Positions 15,887 to 24,583 of a DNA stretch of 30,158 bases are shown here, one piece after another. Position 1 is the stretch's first letter. Each line of letters begins with the position of its first letter. The notes beneath the pieces were generated by a model. The model did no database searches, had not been told where the DNA came from, and saw only the letters and a list, made by a program, of their open reading frames with translations. This stretch comes from CAYVDH01 sp964450355 (lineage in GTDB: Bacteria; Bacteroidota; Bacteroidia; NS11-12g; UBA955), in contig CAYVDH010000022.1 in NCBI GenBank assembly GCA_964450355.1, forward strand, positions 1 to 30,158, written 5' to 3'. Position numbers and translations under genes: made by a program.

Positions 15887-16840
15887 TTACAATATTGTTT
15901 TAACAATATCATCAACACTTAAACCTTCTGCTTCAGCTTTGTAGTTTTTTACTAGACGGTGTCTTAGAACATTCAAAGCAATTGCTTTTACATTTTCTAT
16001 ATCAGGTGAGAGTTTACCTTGAATTAACGCATGGCATTTAGCTCCCAATACGAGAAATTGGCTAGCTCTTGGTCCAGCTCCATAACTGATAAATTCTTTA
16101 ATTTTACTGGTTGCTAAATCAGAATTGGGTCTTGTTTTAGCCACTAAGCCAACTGCATATTCCACTACATTGTCTGCCACAGGTATTTTTCTTACTAAAT
16201 CCTGAAAATTCAATATTTCTTGTGCATTGATGGTTTTATTTGGTATAACAAAATCATTGCTAGTGGTATTTTTAACAATGTTTACTTCTTCAGCAAAACT
16301 TGGGTATTCTAAATTGATGTTCAACATGAAACGGTCTAATTGTGCTTCGGGTAATGGATAAGTCCCCTCTTGTTCAATTGGATTTTGAGTTGCTAAAACA
16401 AAAAATGGATTACCTAAACTGTATGGTTTACCATTTACTGTTACATTTCTTTCCTGCATTGCTTCTAACAAAGCTGATTGAGTTTTAGGAGGTGTTCTAT
16501 TTATCTCATCAGCTAATATGATGTTAGCAAACAATGGTCCTTTAATGAATTTAAATTGTCTGCTTTCATCTAATATTTCATTTCCAGTGATGTCACCAGG
16601 CATCAAATCTGGTGTGAATTGTATGCGGTTAAACTGCAAGTCCAATACTTGAGAAATGGTTTTAATAAGCAATGTTTTAGCTAAGCCGGGCACACCTACT
16701 AATAACGCATGGCTATTGCAAAACAGAGCAGTAAGAACACTATCTACAGCTTCGTTTTGACCTACGATAACTTTGCTAATTTCATTTTTTATGGCAGCGT
16801 ATTTTTCAGAAAATTGTTCAGCTGTTTTTAAATCACTCAT
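15887..16840 (-). CDS. MoxR-family AAA+ ATPase
   Basis: MoxR ATPases act as chaperones that mature or activate partner proteins, often together with von Willebrand factor A proteins. The 317 residues carry Walker A GVPGLAKT (49-56), Walker B IILADE (107-112) followed by NRTPPKTQSALLEAMQE, and the sensor segment VLATQNPIEQEGTYPLPEAQLDRF. The C-terminal lid domain (about 200-317) includes SYGAGPRASQ. It is the last gene of a four-gene minus-strand operon, starting 12 nt after the SurA-like gene. The usual DUF58 or Bat/VWA partners are not next to it here, because nadC converges on its 3' end, so its partner proteins must be elsewhere or it may act on the envelope functions encoded upstream. Confidence 0.92.
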   Translation of the reverse strand: MSDLKTAEQFSEKYAAIKNEISKVIVGQNEAVDSVLTALFCNSHALLVGVPGLAKTLLIKTISQVLDLQFNRIQFTPDLMPGDITGNEILDESRQFKFIKGPLFANIILADEINRTPPKTQSALLEAMQERNVTVNGKPYSLGNPFFVLATQNPIEQEGTYPLPEAQLDRFMLNINLEYPSFAEEVNIVKNTTSNDFVIPNKTINAQEILNFQDLVRKIPVADNVVEYAVGLVAKTRPNSDLATSKIKEFISYGAGPRASQFLVLGAKCHALIQGKLSPDIENVKAIALNVLRHRLVKNYKAEAEGLSVDDIVKTIL

Positions 16841-16852
16841 GGTTTTTGTATG

Positions 16853-18211
16853 TTATTTAATGGAATTCCAATCAATAAAAAACGGACATTGAATGTATGT
16901 TTTACTGATGTAAATGTATATGTTTTTTCGGTTAATGGTTGACCACTTTTCAAGTTCTTTTTTTCTTTTTTCTTCAAGTGCTAATGCTTGTAGTCTTTGC
17001 CAATCTTGTTCTAAATTAGCTACGTGTGGCTTGGTTTCTGATTTTAAGTAATAAATCCTGTAAAATTGGCTTCCATCTTGAGCAAAACCTATAACAGGCT
17101 CACTGTAAGTACCAGCTTTCATTTTGCCAATCACAGCTGCCATGTCTTTATCCAAATAATCATAAGGAATTTTTTGTGTTCCAATGTTAGGGTCAGTAAA
17201 ATAACCACAATTGGGTTTAGTTTCATCGTCTTCGCTATATAGTTTCACCGCTTTGCAAAGGTTCAAACTGTCTTTTCTTAATAAAACAAGAATTGAATCC
17301 AATTTAAATTTTGCTTTTTCTAGGTCATCTTCTATCAATTTAGGTCGAATTAGGATGTGTCTTACATTCACTCTTTCCCCTCTTTTATCAATTAATTTTA
17401 CAATGTGGTAGCCATATCGGGTTTCAAAAATTTCAGACATGCTGTCTTTTTTAAGTGTAAAAGCAGTTCTCTCAAACTCGGGCACCATATCATTTCTTCC
17501 AAATTCAGGTAACAATCCACCTGATTTTTTACTGCCTGGGTCCTCGCTATACAAAGTTGCTAAACGGGCAAAACTTTCGCCTTTTAACAATCTTTTTCTC
17601 AAGGATTCCATTTGTTCTAGTGCAATTTCCTTAGCTTCTGCGGAATACGTTGGTTTTATTACAATTTGAGCAACTTCCACTTCGGAGGAGATAAAAGGAA
17701 TGCTGTCTTTAGGCAATTGAGAATAATAAGTTTTTACTTCATTTGGCGTAATTTTGATGTCTGATTGGATTTTTTGTTCCATTTTTTCCAATAGCATTTG
17801 GCTCTTAACTTTTGAAAAAAGTTGTTTCTTGTACTCGCCAATACTCATGCCTAGGTATTTTTCTAAACTTGCTCTATTGTTCATTTGACGTTCAAAAAAC
17901 CTCAAATTATTATCCATTTTATCATTCACTTCTTCGTCTGTGATAGGTAAACTATCTATTTCAGCTTGGTGAATAAGCATTTTATCGATGATTAATTCTT
18001 TAAATACATCGCATTTAATTTGGTCAGTGATTTCAACATCTGGATCGAGTTGAGATAACAATAAGTCCAATTCAGATCTCAGAACAGGAGTATTACCCAC
18101 TACAGCAATGACTTCGTCTATAACTAATTTATTTTGAGCAATAAGCACTTCGCCAGAAAAAGACAAGCACAATACAAAAATGATTTTTTTTAACAGGTTT
18201 TTACTTGACAT
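16853..18211 (-). CDS. surA: SurA-like periplasmic peptidyl-prolyl isomerase with two parvulin domains
   Basis: This is a periplasmic foldase thought to escort outer-membrane proteins. The 452 residues start with a signal peptide (about 1-25, ending LIAQ). A SurA_N chaperone domain (about 27-160) has IDEVIAVVGNTPVLRSELD. Two parvulin domains follow, one about 178-275 ending YGYHIVKL and one about 282-390 starting VRHILIRP. The first parvulin is well conserved; the second is longer and less typical. Its ATG overlaps the stop of the preceding lipoprotein gene by 11 nt, and moxR follows after 12 nt. Being flanked by two other foldase-like genes points to a dedicated outer-membrane biogenesis operon. 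The surA symbol is by domain layout; one-to-one equivalence with E. coli SurA is not shown. Confidence 0.85.
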   Translation of the reverse strand: MSSKNLLKKIIFVLCLSFSGEVLIAQNKLVIDEVIAVVGNTPVLRSELDLLLSQLDPDVEITDQIKCDVFKELIIDKMLIHQAEIDSLPITDEEVNDKMDNNLRFFERQMNNRASLEKYLGMSIGEYKKQLFSKVKSQMLLEKMEQKIQSDIKITPNEVKTYYSQLPKDSIPFISSEVEVAQIVIKPTYSAEAKEIALEQMESLRKRLLKGESFARLATLYSEDPGSKKSGGLLPEFGRNDMVPEFERTAFTLKKDSMSEIFETRYGYHIVKLIDKRGERVNVRHILIRPKLIEDDLEKAKFKLDSILVLLRKDSLNLCKAVKLYSEDDETKPNCGYFTDPNIGTQKIPYDYLDKDMAAVIGKMKAGTYSEPVIGFAQDGSQFYRIYYLKSETKPHVANLEQDWQRLQALALEEKRKKELEKWSTINRKNIYIYISKTYIQCPFFIDWNSIK

Positions 18212-19058
18212 AATATTTTACTTGACCTTTGTCTAAAGCTTTATTTAAAATTGTTTTTTGGTTATTTTTTAGAAAATCCAATTTTCTTTGGTAAAGAATT
18301 ATTTGTTTGATTTTATCTTTCTCAAATTCTATTGGGGAGGTTTTGTTTTTAACTATAAAATCTATGATGTACAAAAGATACAATACATCGTTTTCTTCAA
18401 TTTGAATGAATTTGTTGTTGCTAAGAAATCGCTCTTTATCGTAATTTTCATCCAAGGGGATTTCTTTGGTAATATCGTTTAGGTACAGCCAATTGTTATT
18501 GATGTAAAAATTGATTGCTTGTTTCTGAGCAATTAAATTGAGCAGTGAATCGTTTACTGAATTGGGATTTTGCATCAAGTTTTTTATTTTGTTTAACTCA
18601 TTATTGCCCTTATTTATTTTAACATACCTAATTTTAACAATGTTTTCTTTCAATATAAAATTCTGAGGGTTTTGGTTGTAAAACGCTTCAATCTCCTTTT
18701 CAGTTACACCTGAGTCTAATTTTTCTTTGATTATTTTTTGTTGATAATCGTGAATTAACAATGAATTTTTATAATCTTCTATAAGCGCTGATTTATCTTT
18801 TTCAGAACTACTTAAAACAGAATTTGCTTCATTGATGACGAGTTGTTTATCTACCCATTTGTTGATGTATGCTTTCAATTCTTCGTTGTTATCCCCTTTA
18901 CCTAGTTCATTGTATAATTGTTCGGGTAAATCAGCTTTATATAAATACACGCCATTTACTTCGGCAAGTATGTTTTCATCGGTGTTTTTATTGGAATTTT
19001 TACAAGCAAACAAGAGCATGCAGCTGAAAAATATACCGTATAAAATCCGAATTGACAT
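18201..19058 (-). CDS. SurA_N / foldase-like lipoprotein
   Basis: This is a 285-residue lipoprotein with lipobox LLFAC, so C19 would be lipidated. The N-terminal part (ILAEVNGVYLYKADLPEQL, then an IDKQ-like KWVDKQLVINEA helix and EKEIEAFYNQNPQNF) follows the layout of the SurA/PpiD N-terminal chaperone domain. The following region should hold a parvulin domain, but it lacks a recognisable HIL...GYHIVK signature, so the isomerase part is degenerate or absent. It is probably a chaperone without isomerase activity. It lies 10 nt after the two-parvulin gene and overlaps the SurA-like gene by 11 nt, so it is co-transcribed and coupled. A diverged parvulin domain remains possible. Confidence 0.75.
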   Translation of the reverse strand: MSIRILYGIFFSCMLLFACKNSNKNTDENILAEVNGVYLYKADLPEQLYNELGKGDNNEELKAYINKWVDKQLVINEANSVLSSSEKDKSALIEDYKNSLLIHDYQQKIIKEKLDSGVTEKEIEAFYNQNPQNFILKENIVKIRYVKINKGNNELNKIKNLMQNPNSVNDSLLNLIAQKQAINFYINNNWLYLNDITKEIPLDENYDKERFLSNNKFIQIEENDVLYLLYIIDFIVKNKTSPIEFEKDKIKQIILYQRKLDFLKNNQKTILNKALDKGQVKYYVK

Positions 19059-19068
19059 GAGGTGATAA

Positions 19069-21087
19069 TTATCTAGTTACCCTGTTTTTGTATAAGTTTA
19101 AGATTTCATTGTTTACCACAATTGGGTATTTTGTTCTAAGGGATTCAATCCATTGATTTTCTAAATATGTTTGATAATCACTAGTGATAGGACCTTTAGC
19201 TTCCATAAGTGTTTTTTGAGCTGAAGGTAAAAATTTGTGTATTTGAATTAAAATGTAAGCTCCTGGTGTTTTAGGGTCTTCAAAAATGAGGTATTTCATG
19301 TCGGTTTTGCCTGATTCAAACAAGAAATTTGCATTGGCATCGTCACCTTTTTCAAATTTGCCAGTTTTAGGATTTGCCAAATTCAATGGATTTATTTTGT
19401 TGTTTTTTCTCATGATAGAATCCATGGTAATTCCGTTGTCTAAATCCTTTTTTAAATCGTCAGCTACTTGTTTATTCATGCAGCGGAAAATTGTTGCATC
19501 AAATCTATCGCCATACACATATTTACTTTTGTTTTGTTCGTAAAAGTTTTTTAATCCAGTGGTATCTTCTGTGCTTTTTGTCCATACCTTTTTATCGGTA
19601 AGGGTAAATAACAAAATTCCTTCCTTGTATTCTTTATAAAGTGCGGCAAAAGTATCATTGATAGTTTCCAGATTGTTTTCATAAGTACTCATGATGGTCT
19701 CCATTTTAAAACGTTTGTAATAATTGTCAATTAAAGCACTTAAAGCATTAGTTTCAACAGGGGTTTGATTGTTTTGCAACCATATTCCAAAATCTTTCAC
19801 AGTGACTACTTTTTTAATTTTTTGAAGTGTGAAAAGAGGCGCTTTTGCCAATTTGTCAAATTTTTTCTGATTGAGTTTATAAGGGATAAATTGATAAGTG
19901 TTTTTAATTAATGAACTGTCAATTTCAGTTTTGAAAACAGTTAAATTTTTAGGCATTTCTTTCACTTTATAATAGTTTTCGGCTTTTTTGTAGGAAGCAA
20001 GTGTGTTTTTATATTGTCTTGAATCACGTCCAATTTTGCTTAAAATGGAACTGCTTAAATCTTTAAGAGGAGCAACCGGTTTAAGAGCAATTCTTTGAAC
20101 AATGTGAAATCCAGCTTGAGTTTGAAAAGGTTTAGAAAAATCTCCATCTCTTTGTAAGTCAAAAGAGGCATTTTTAAACGTTTCAGGCATTCTGAAATTG
20201 GTCATTGAAAAAGGAGCTAATTCGCCATTACGAGCAACAGTAGAAGCATCTTCAGAATATTGTTGTACCATTCTATCAAAAGGTTCACCCGCTAATAATT
20301 TTTTATATACTTCTTGAATTTTTGCGTTTGCTTCTTCGGTTTCTTGCATGCTAGGATCAGGGTTTGTTTGAATGAGTATGTGTTTTACACTCATGTCACC
20401 TTTTGTTTTTCTTTTATCTACTACTTTTACAATGTGGTATCCGAATTCTGTTCTAAAAATTTGGGATATTTCACCCACTGGGGTATTGAATGCTGCATTT
20501 TCAAATTCGTACACCATTTGGAATGCAGTAAAATAGCCAAGGTCACCTTTATTATCAACAGCAGAAGGGTCTTCGCTACTTGTTTGAGCGGCAACATCAA
20601 ATGACATTTTATTAGATTTAATGTCATTCAATATGTTTTTCATTTTGTTGTATGCAGCTAATGTGTCGGCAGGACTAGCATCAGATTTACACAATATTAA
20701 AATATGACTAGCTCTTATTTCTAACAACATTCTTTCATAAGCTTCGTTAACCAATTGATCATTGATTTTTTTGTCCATCATGTAAGGTTTAGCAATTTGT
20801 TTTCTGTATGTTGCTAATTCATTTTTAAAATCTGCTGTAGTATCTATTCCATTAGCGTATGCATCTTGGACTTTTAATTTAAATTTTTTGTATAATTCCA
20901 AATAATCATCTACGTCTTTGGCAGAGTATTTTGTGCCTGGTTTGTCGTTTTTTCTGAAGTTGCGATCAAATTCAGTTAGGTTTACTTTATTTGTTCCGTA
21001 AGTGAAAATAGTGGTGTCTTTGCCCTTTTTTTGAGCGGTAATACTTTGTGCGATAAGGAAAGTTAAAACAATTGCAATATGTTTCAT
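19069..21087 (-). CDS. Periplasmic peptidyl-prolyl isomerase with two parvulin domains (PpiD/SurA-like)
   Basis: The 672-residue protein is the first gene of the foldase operon. A signal peptide (about 1-18, ending ITAQ) directs it to the periplasm. An N-terminal helical domain (about 20-120) precedes parvulin domain 1 (about 126-225, ASHILIL to FGYHIVKVVDKR) and parvulin domain 2 (about 234-333, VKHILIQ to GFHIVQRI). The C-terminal 330 residues contain no recognised catalytic domain; a region near 530-640 with YVYGDRFDATIFRC may be a third, diverged parvulin-like fold. Unlike E. coli PpiD it shows no membrane anchor beyond the signal peptide. It is preceded by a -7 element 27 nt before the ATG, back-to-back with the rlmN promoter. 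Confidence 0.88.
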   Translation of the reverse strand: MKHIAIVLTFLIAQSITAQKKGKDTTIFTYGTNKVNLTEFDRNFRKNDKPGTKYSAKDVDDYLELYKKFKLKVQDAYANGIDTTADFKNELATYRKQIAKPYMMDKKINDQLVNEAYERMLLEIRASHILILCKSDASPADTLAAYNKMKNILNDIKSNKMSFDVAAQTSSEDPSAVDNKGDLGYFTAFQMVYEFENAAFNTPVGEISQIFRTEFGYHIVKVVDKRKTKGDMSVKHILIQTNPDPSMQETEEANAKIQEVYKKLLAGEPFDRMVQQYSEDASTVARNGELAPFSMTNFRMPETFKNASFDLQRDGDFSKPFQTQAGFHIVQRIALKPVAPLKDLSSSILSKIGRDSRQYKNTLASYKKAENYYKVKEMPKNLTVFKTEIDSSLIKNTYQFIPYKLNQKKFDKLAKAPLFTLQKIKKVVTVKDFGIWLQNNQTPVETNALSALIDNYYKRFKMETIMSTYENNLETINDTFAALYKEYKEGILLFTLTDKKVWTKSTEDTTGLKNFYEQNKSKYVYGDRFDATIFRCMNKQVADDLKKDLDNGITMDSIMRKNNKINPLNLANPKTGKFEKGDDANANFLFESGKTDMKYLIFEDPKTPGAYILIQIHKFLPSAQKTLMEAKGPITSDYQTYLENQWIESLRTKYPIVVNNEILNLYKNRVTR

Positions 21088-21114
21088 TTTTTATACTTTT
21101 TTAAAATTGGATTA

Positions 21115-21122
21115 CAAAAATA
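21115..21122 (-). promoter_or_regulatory. -7 promoter element of the foldase-moxR operon
   Basis: On the minus strand TATTTTTG matches TAnnTTTG, 27 nt before the start codon of the two-parvulin gene. It shares an 83-bp divergent intergenic space with the rlmN promoter. Confidence 0.5.
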
Positions 21123-21156
21123 AGGTATTTAATAGAATATAGTGAAAGGAAAATTT

Positions 21157-21164
21157 TACCTTTG
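21157..21164 (+). promoter_or_regulatory. -7 promoter element of rlmN-era
   Basis: TACCTTTG matches TAnnTTTG and lies 6 nt before the rlmN ATG, so the transcript should start at or next to the start codon. No -33 box is clear. Confidence 0.6.
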
Positions 21165-21170
21165 CCATAA

Positions 21171-22217
21171 ATGTCAGATTCACTAGTAAAAGATATACGT
21201 TCGTACAGCTTGCCTGAATTGACAGAAAGCATTGTAAAAGCTAATTTTAAACCATTTGCTGCAAAGCAAGTACAAGAATGGCTATGGCATAAAGGTGCTC
21301 AATCTTTCGATGAAATGACCAATTTATCAATTGAACTAAGAGATTGGTTGAAAACGAATTATAAAATTTTTACAATGAGTATTGCCCATCAACAAGTAAG
21401 CAAAGATGGTACGATTAAACTGGCATTCAGGCTACATGATGGAGCACTGGTAGAAGGGGTGTTAATACCATCCAACAAAAGAATGACAGCCTGTGTTAGC
21501 AGTCAAGTTGGTTGCAGCTTAAGTTGCGCTTTTTGTGCTACTGGATTTTTAAAAAGACAAAGAAATTTAGATTCTTCAGAAATTTATGACCAAGTATGGT
21601 TAATCAATGAGTTGGCTAAAAAAGAGTACCAATTACCCCTTTCGAACATTGTTTTCATGGGAATGGGTGAACCTCTTTTAAATTACCAAAATGTAATCAG
21701 TTCAATTGATAAAATTACTTCACCCAAGGGATTAGGGATGTCATCCAAACGCATTACCGTTTCTACAGCTGGAATTGCTAAAATGATAAAAAAGTTAGGG
21801 GATGATCAAGTGAAATTCAATTTAGCCTTATCTCTTCATGCCGCAAACAATTCCAAGCGAAGTGCTATCATGCCAATTAATGACAGCAATCCTATTGAAG
21901 ATTTGGTTGAAGCTTTGAATTATTTTTACCAGAAAACTAAGAATAAAATCACATTGGAATATGCAGTGATGAATGATACAAATGATGGAAGCAAAGAAGC
22001 CATGGAATTAATTAAATTGGCAAAAAAAGTTCCATGTAAAATCAATTTAATTGAATACAATCCTATAGAGTTAGCAAATTTTAAAAGCAGCGACAGTGAC
22101 AAGGTTATAAAATTTGCTCAAACCATAGAACAAGCAGGAATCATAGTAAACATAAGAAGAAGCAGAGGTAAAGACATAGATGCCGCCTGTGGACAATTAG
22201 CAAACAAAATAGAATGA
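21171..22217 (+). CDS. rlmN: Dual-specificity 23S rRNA (A2503-C2) / tRNA (A37-C2) methyltransferase RlmN
   Basis: RlmN is a radical-SAM enzyme that methylates C2 of A2503 in 23S rRNA and of A37 in some tRNAs. The 348 residues carry the radical-SAM cluster motif CxxxCxxC at C115, C119 and C122 (GCSLSCAFCATG). The second catalytic cysteine, which carries the methyl intermediate, is probably C340 in AACGQL. Other family segments are NIVFMGMGEPLLNY, RITVSTAGI and LALSLHAANNSKRSAIMP. The length is typical. The gene is first of an operon, overlapping era by 4 nt. Cfr, the A2503-C8 resistance paralogue, is the alternative, but a housekeeping RlmN next to era is far more likely. Confidence 0.93.
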   Translation: MSDSLVKDIRSYSLPELTESIVKANFKPFAAKQVQEWLWHKGAQSFDEMTNLSIELRDWLKTNYKIFTMSIAHQQVSKDGTIKLAFRLHDGALVEGVLIPSNKRMTACVSSQVGCSLSCAFCATGFLKRQRNLDSSEIYDQVWLINELAKKEYQLPLSNIVFMGMGEPLLNYQNVISSIDKITSPKGLGMSSKRITVSTAGIAKMIKKLGDDQVKFNLALSLHAANNSKRSAIMPINDSNPIEDLVEALNYFYQKTKNKITLEYAVMNDTNDGSKEAMELIKLAKKVPCKINLIEYNPIELANFKSSDSDKVIKFAQTIEQAGIIVNIRRSRGKDIDAACGQLANKIE

Positions 22218-23092
22218 AACACAAAGCTGGATACATCAACATCATTGGAAAACCTAATGCAGGTAAAAGCACTCTTAGCAATTTATTAATAGGAGAAAAA
22301 TTAAGCATCATTACACCTAAAGCAAGCACTACAAGGCACAGAATCTTAGGGTTAATTAATACCGATGAGTACCAAATGGTATTGTCTGATACTCCGGGAA
22401 TTATAGAGCCAGCATATACATTACACGAAAGCATGATGAATGCTGTAAAGGATAGCATTGAAGATGCTGATGTTTTAATCATCTTAGTAGATGTAAATAT
22501 GCCTGAATGGAAGGAAGAATACATCAAAATGGTATCAAAATCTGAGGCTAAAAAACTTTTAGTCATCAATAAATTGGATACATCAACTCCAGAAAAAGTA
22601 CAAAAAGTTATGGAGGATTTTAAAGCGCTTATTCAATTTGATGAAGTGATGGCAATATCTGCTTTGAATGGTTTGAATATTGATAATTTTTTGAAAGTTA
22701 TAGCACAGTATTTACCTGAACATGAACCTTTTTTTCCTAAAGATCAATTAACAGATAGAAATACCCGTTTTTTTGTCAGCGAAATGATCAGAGAGAAAAT
22801 CTTTAATTTATATGAACAAGAAATCCCTTACAGTACAGAGGTGATAGTTCATGATTATAAAGAAGGGACAAATTTAGATAAAATATATGCTTACATCATT
22901 GTAGAAAGAGATTCACAAAAAGGAATTATAGTTGGTAAAAACGGTGATGGAATCAAAAGAATTGGAATAGAATCAAGAAAAGATATTGAAGCATTTGTTG
23001 GTAAAAAAGTGTTTCTAGACCTTAGAGTAAAAGTAGAAGAAAACTGGCGAAAAGACAATAAAAAATTAAAACACTGGGGTTATTTAGAATAA
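22214..23092 (+). CDS. era: GTPase Era, 30S ribosome assembly factor
   Basis: Era is an essential GTPase that binds the 3' end of 16S rRNA during small-subunit maturation. The 292 residues show G1 GKPNAGKS (12-19), the switch segment TTRHRILG (39-46), G3 DTPG (59-62) and G4 NKLD (119-122). A C-terminal KH RNA-binding domain (about 205-292) has the GKNG loop and RIGIESRKDIE. The ATG overlaps the rlmN stop (ATGA), so the two ribosome-maturation genes are coupled. The 57-nt gap to the secreted RCC1 gene contains no convincing terminator. Confidence 0.95.
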   Translation: MKHKAGYINIIGKPNAGKSTLSNLLIGEKLSIITPKASTTRHRILGLINTDEYQMVLSDTPGIIEPAYTLHESMMNAVKDSIEDADVLIILVDVNMPEWKEEYIKMVSKSEAKKLLVINKLDTSTPEKVQKVMEDFKALIQFDEVMAISALNGLNIDNFLKVIAQYLPEHEPFFPKDQLTDRNTRFFVSEMIREKIFNLYEQEIPYSTEVIVHDYKEGTNLDKIYAYIIVERDSQKGIIVGKNGDGIKRIGIESRKDIEAFVGKKVFLDLRVKVEENWRKDNKKLKHWGYLE

Positions 23093-23149
23093 TTTTTTTA
23101 AATATTGCAACCTTTTTAGATTTTAATCTATCTAATGTAAGTAAAAGTG

Positions 23150-24583
23150 ATGTTTATGATGAAAAATACAATTTGTTTATTAGGTTGCTATTTATTGTTT
23201 AGTTTTCAAGCTGTAAAAGCTCAATACACTTGGAAAAAAGTAGTATGTGGAACAGAATTTACATTGGCACTTCGTTCCGATAGTTCAATATGGACTTGGG
23301 GTTACAATACTTATGGACAATTAGGAAATGGAAATACAGACGAATTGCATTATCCTAAACAAATACAACATGGCAAAAAGTGGGTGGATATAGCTGCTGG
23401 TTCATTGCATGCATTAGCCATTGATAACGAGGGATATTTATGGTCGTGGGGATTTAATTACAATGGACAATGTGGTGATAGTTCAAGCATATACTATTCA
23501 AGTCCAATAAAGATTGGAAATGACAAAACGTGGAAACAAGTAGATGCTGGACCAGCACATACCATTGCTATCAAAAAGGATGGCAGCATGTGGTCATGGG
23601 GATATAATCAAGATGGTCAGTTAGGATTAGGACATACTTTAACAAAAAAATTTCCACAAAGAATTGGTATTGATAACAATTGGAAGTATGTTTCATGTGG
23701 AGGGGGACATAATATTGCTTTAAAAACAGACAATACACTATGGGCTTTTGGCGTGAATTTAACAGGACAATTAGGCGATAGCACACTCATGGACAAATCA
23801 ATTCCAACACAAATTGGCAAAGACAATAACTGGGCAGAAGTATCTGCTGGCTTTGAATTTTCTGTAGCAAAAAAAATAGATGGTTCTATTTGGGGTTGGG
23901 GTATAAATGGAAATGGACAATTGGGGCTTGGAAATTATATAGATGCACTAATACCAACACAAATTGGCAACAATAAAAATTGGAAAAAAATAATTGCATC
24001 ATCTGTATATACTATGGCTATTAATGATAGCAATGAACTGTTTGGTTGGGGTTACAATTGGTATGGCAATATAGGTATGAATAAGAACATTTCACCCAAT
24101 GTACCAACTAAAATTGGAACAGATAAAGATTGGTATGATGTTGCATTGGCAAAAGGATATTCTAACAATGGATTCATTGTTGGTTTTCATACCATTGGTA
24201 TGAAGCAAAATCAAAAATCATTCTGTGTTACAGGGGCTAATTACAGCGGACCTTTAGGTGATAGCACTACTAATCATTTTCAATTTTTTAAATGCGGTGT
24301 TGCCTTCCTAAAAACACCAATTATTTCCGTAGAAAATGCCAATGATAAAACAATAAGTTTAAAGGTTTTTCCAAATCCTAACAGCGGAAAATTTCAAGTG
24401 CAATTAGATAGGGAAGGTTTAAAAACAATGATTATATATAACAGTTTGGGGCAGAATATTTATAATAAACAAAGCTATGAAAATACGCTGTCTATTGAAA
24501 TTGATAACCTCACAAAAGGAATATATTTTATTGAATTAACTTCAGAAGGGATAGTGTATAAACACAAAATGATTATTCAGTAA
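23150..24583 (+). CDS. Secreted RCC1-repeat beta-propeller protein with T9SS sorting domain
   Basis: The protein has a signal peptide (ending KAQ, about residue 25) and seven RCC1-type repeats. Each carries a version of H-x-hydrophobic-A-hydrophobic...G-x-hydrophobic-W-x-W-G-x-N-x-x-G-Q-L-G, for example SMWSWGYNQDGQLGLG. Seven repeats should close one seven-bladed propeller (about 25-385). The last 75 residues (from VFPNPNSGKFQV to the end, with LTKGIYFIEL) are a T9SS type A sorting domain, so the protein is predicted to reach the cell surface or medium. No catalytic residues are evident; it is likely a binding protein. Several starts are possible: GTG 23147 and ATG 23150, 23156 or 23159. The last gives the most compact signal peptide; 23150 is used here. 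Its 3' end overlaps the convergent HEAT-cyclophilin gene by 11 nt. Confidence 0.88.
   Translation: MFMMKNTICLLGCYLLFSFQAVKAQYTWKKVVCGTEFTLALRSDSSIWTWGYNTYGQLGNGNTDELHYPKQIQHGKKWVDIAAGSLHALAIDNEGYLWSWGFNYNGQCGDSSSIYYSSPIKIGNDKTWKQVDAGPAHTIAIKKDGSMWSWGYNQDGQLGLGHTLTKKFPQRIGIDNNWKYVSCGGGHNIALKTDNTLWAFGVNLTGQLGDSTLMDKSIPTQIGKDNNWAEVSAGFEFSVAKKIDGSIWGWGINGNGQLGLGNYIDALIPTQIGNNKNWKKIIASSVYTMAINDSNELFGWGYNWYGNIGMNKNISPNVPTKIGTDKDWYDVALAKGYSNNGFIVGFHTIGMKQNQKSFCVTGANYSGPLGDSTTNHFQFFKCGVAFLKTPIISVENANDKTISLKVFPNPNSGKFQVQLDREGLKTMIIYNSLGQNIYNKQSYENTLSIEIDNLTKGIYFIELTSEGIVYKHKMIIQ

Noticed and set aside
15892..15909. Hairpin ATATTGTT / AACAATAT at the nadC-moxR junction as a bidirectional terminator
   Set aside because: The arms leave only a 2-nt loop, lie inside the moxR coding end and are not followed by a T run on either strand.
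23117..23130. TAGATT-TT-AATCTA inverted repeat before the RCC1 gene as an operator
   Set aside because: Six-base AT-rich arms are expected often by chance in this sequence and no promoter element is found beside them.
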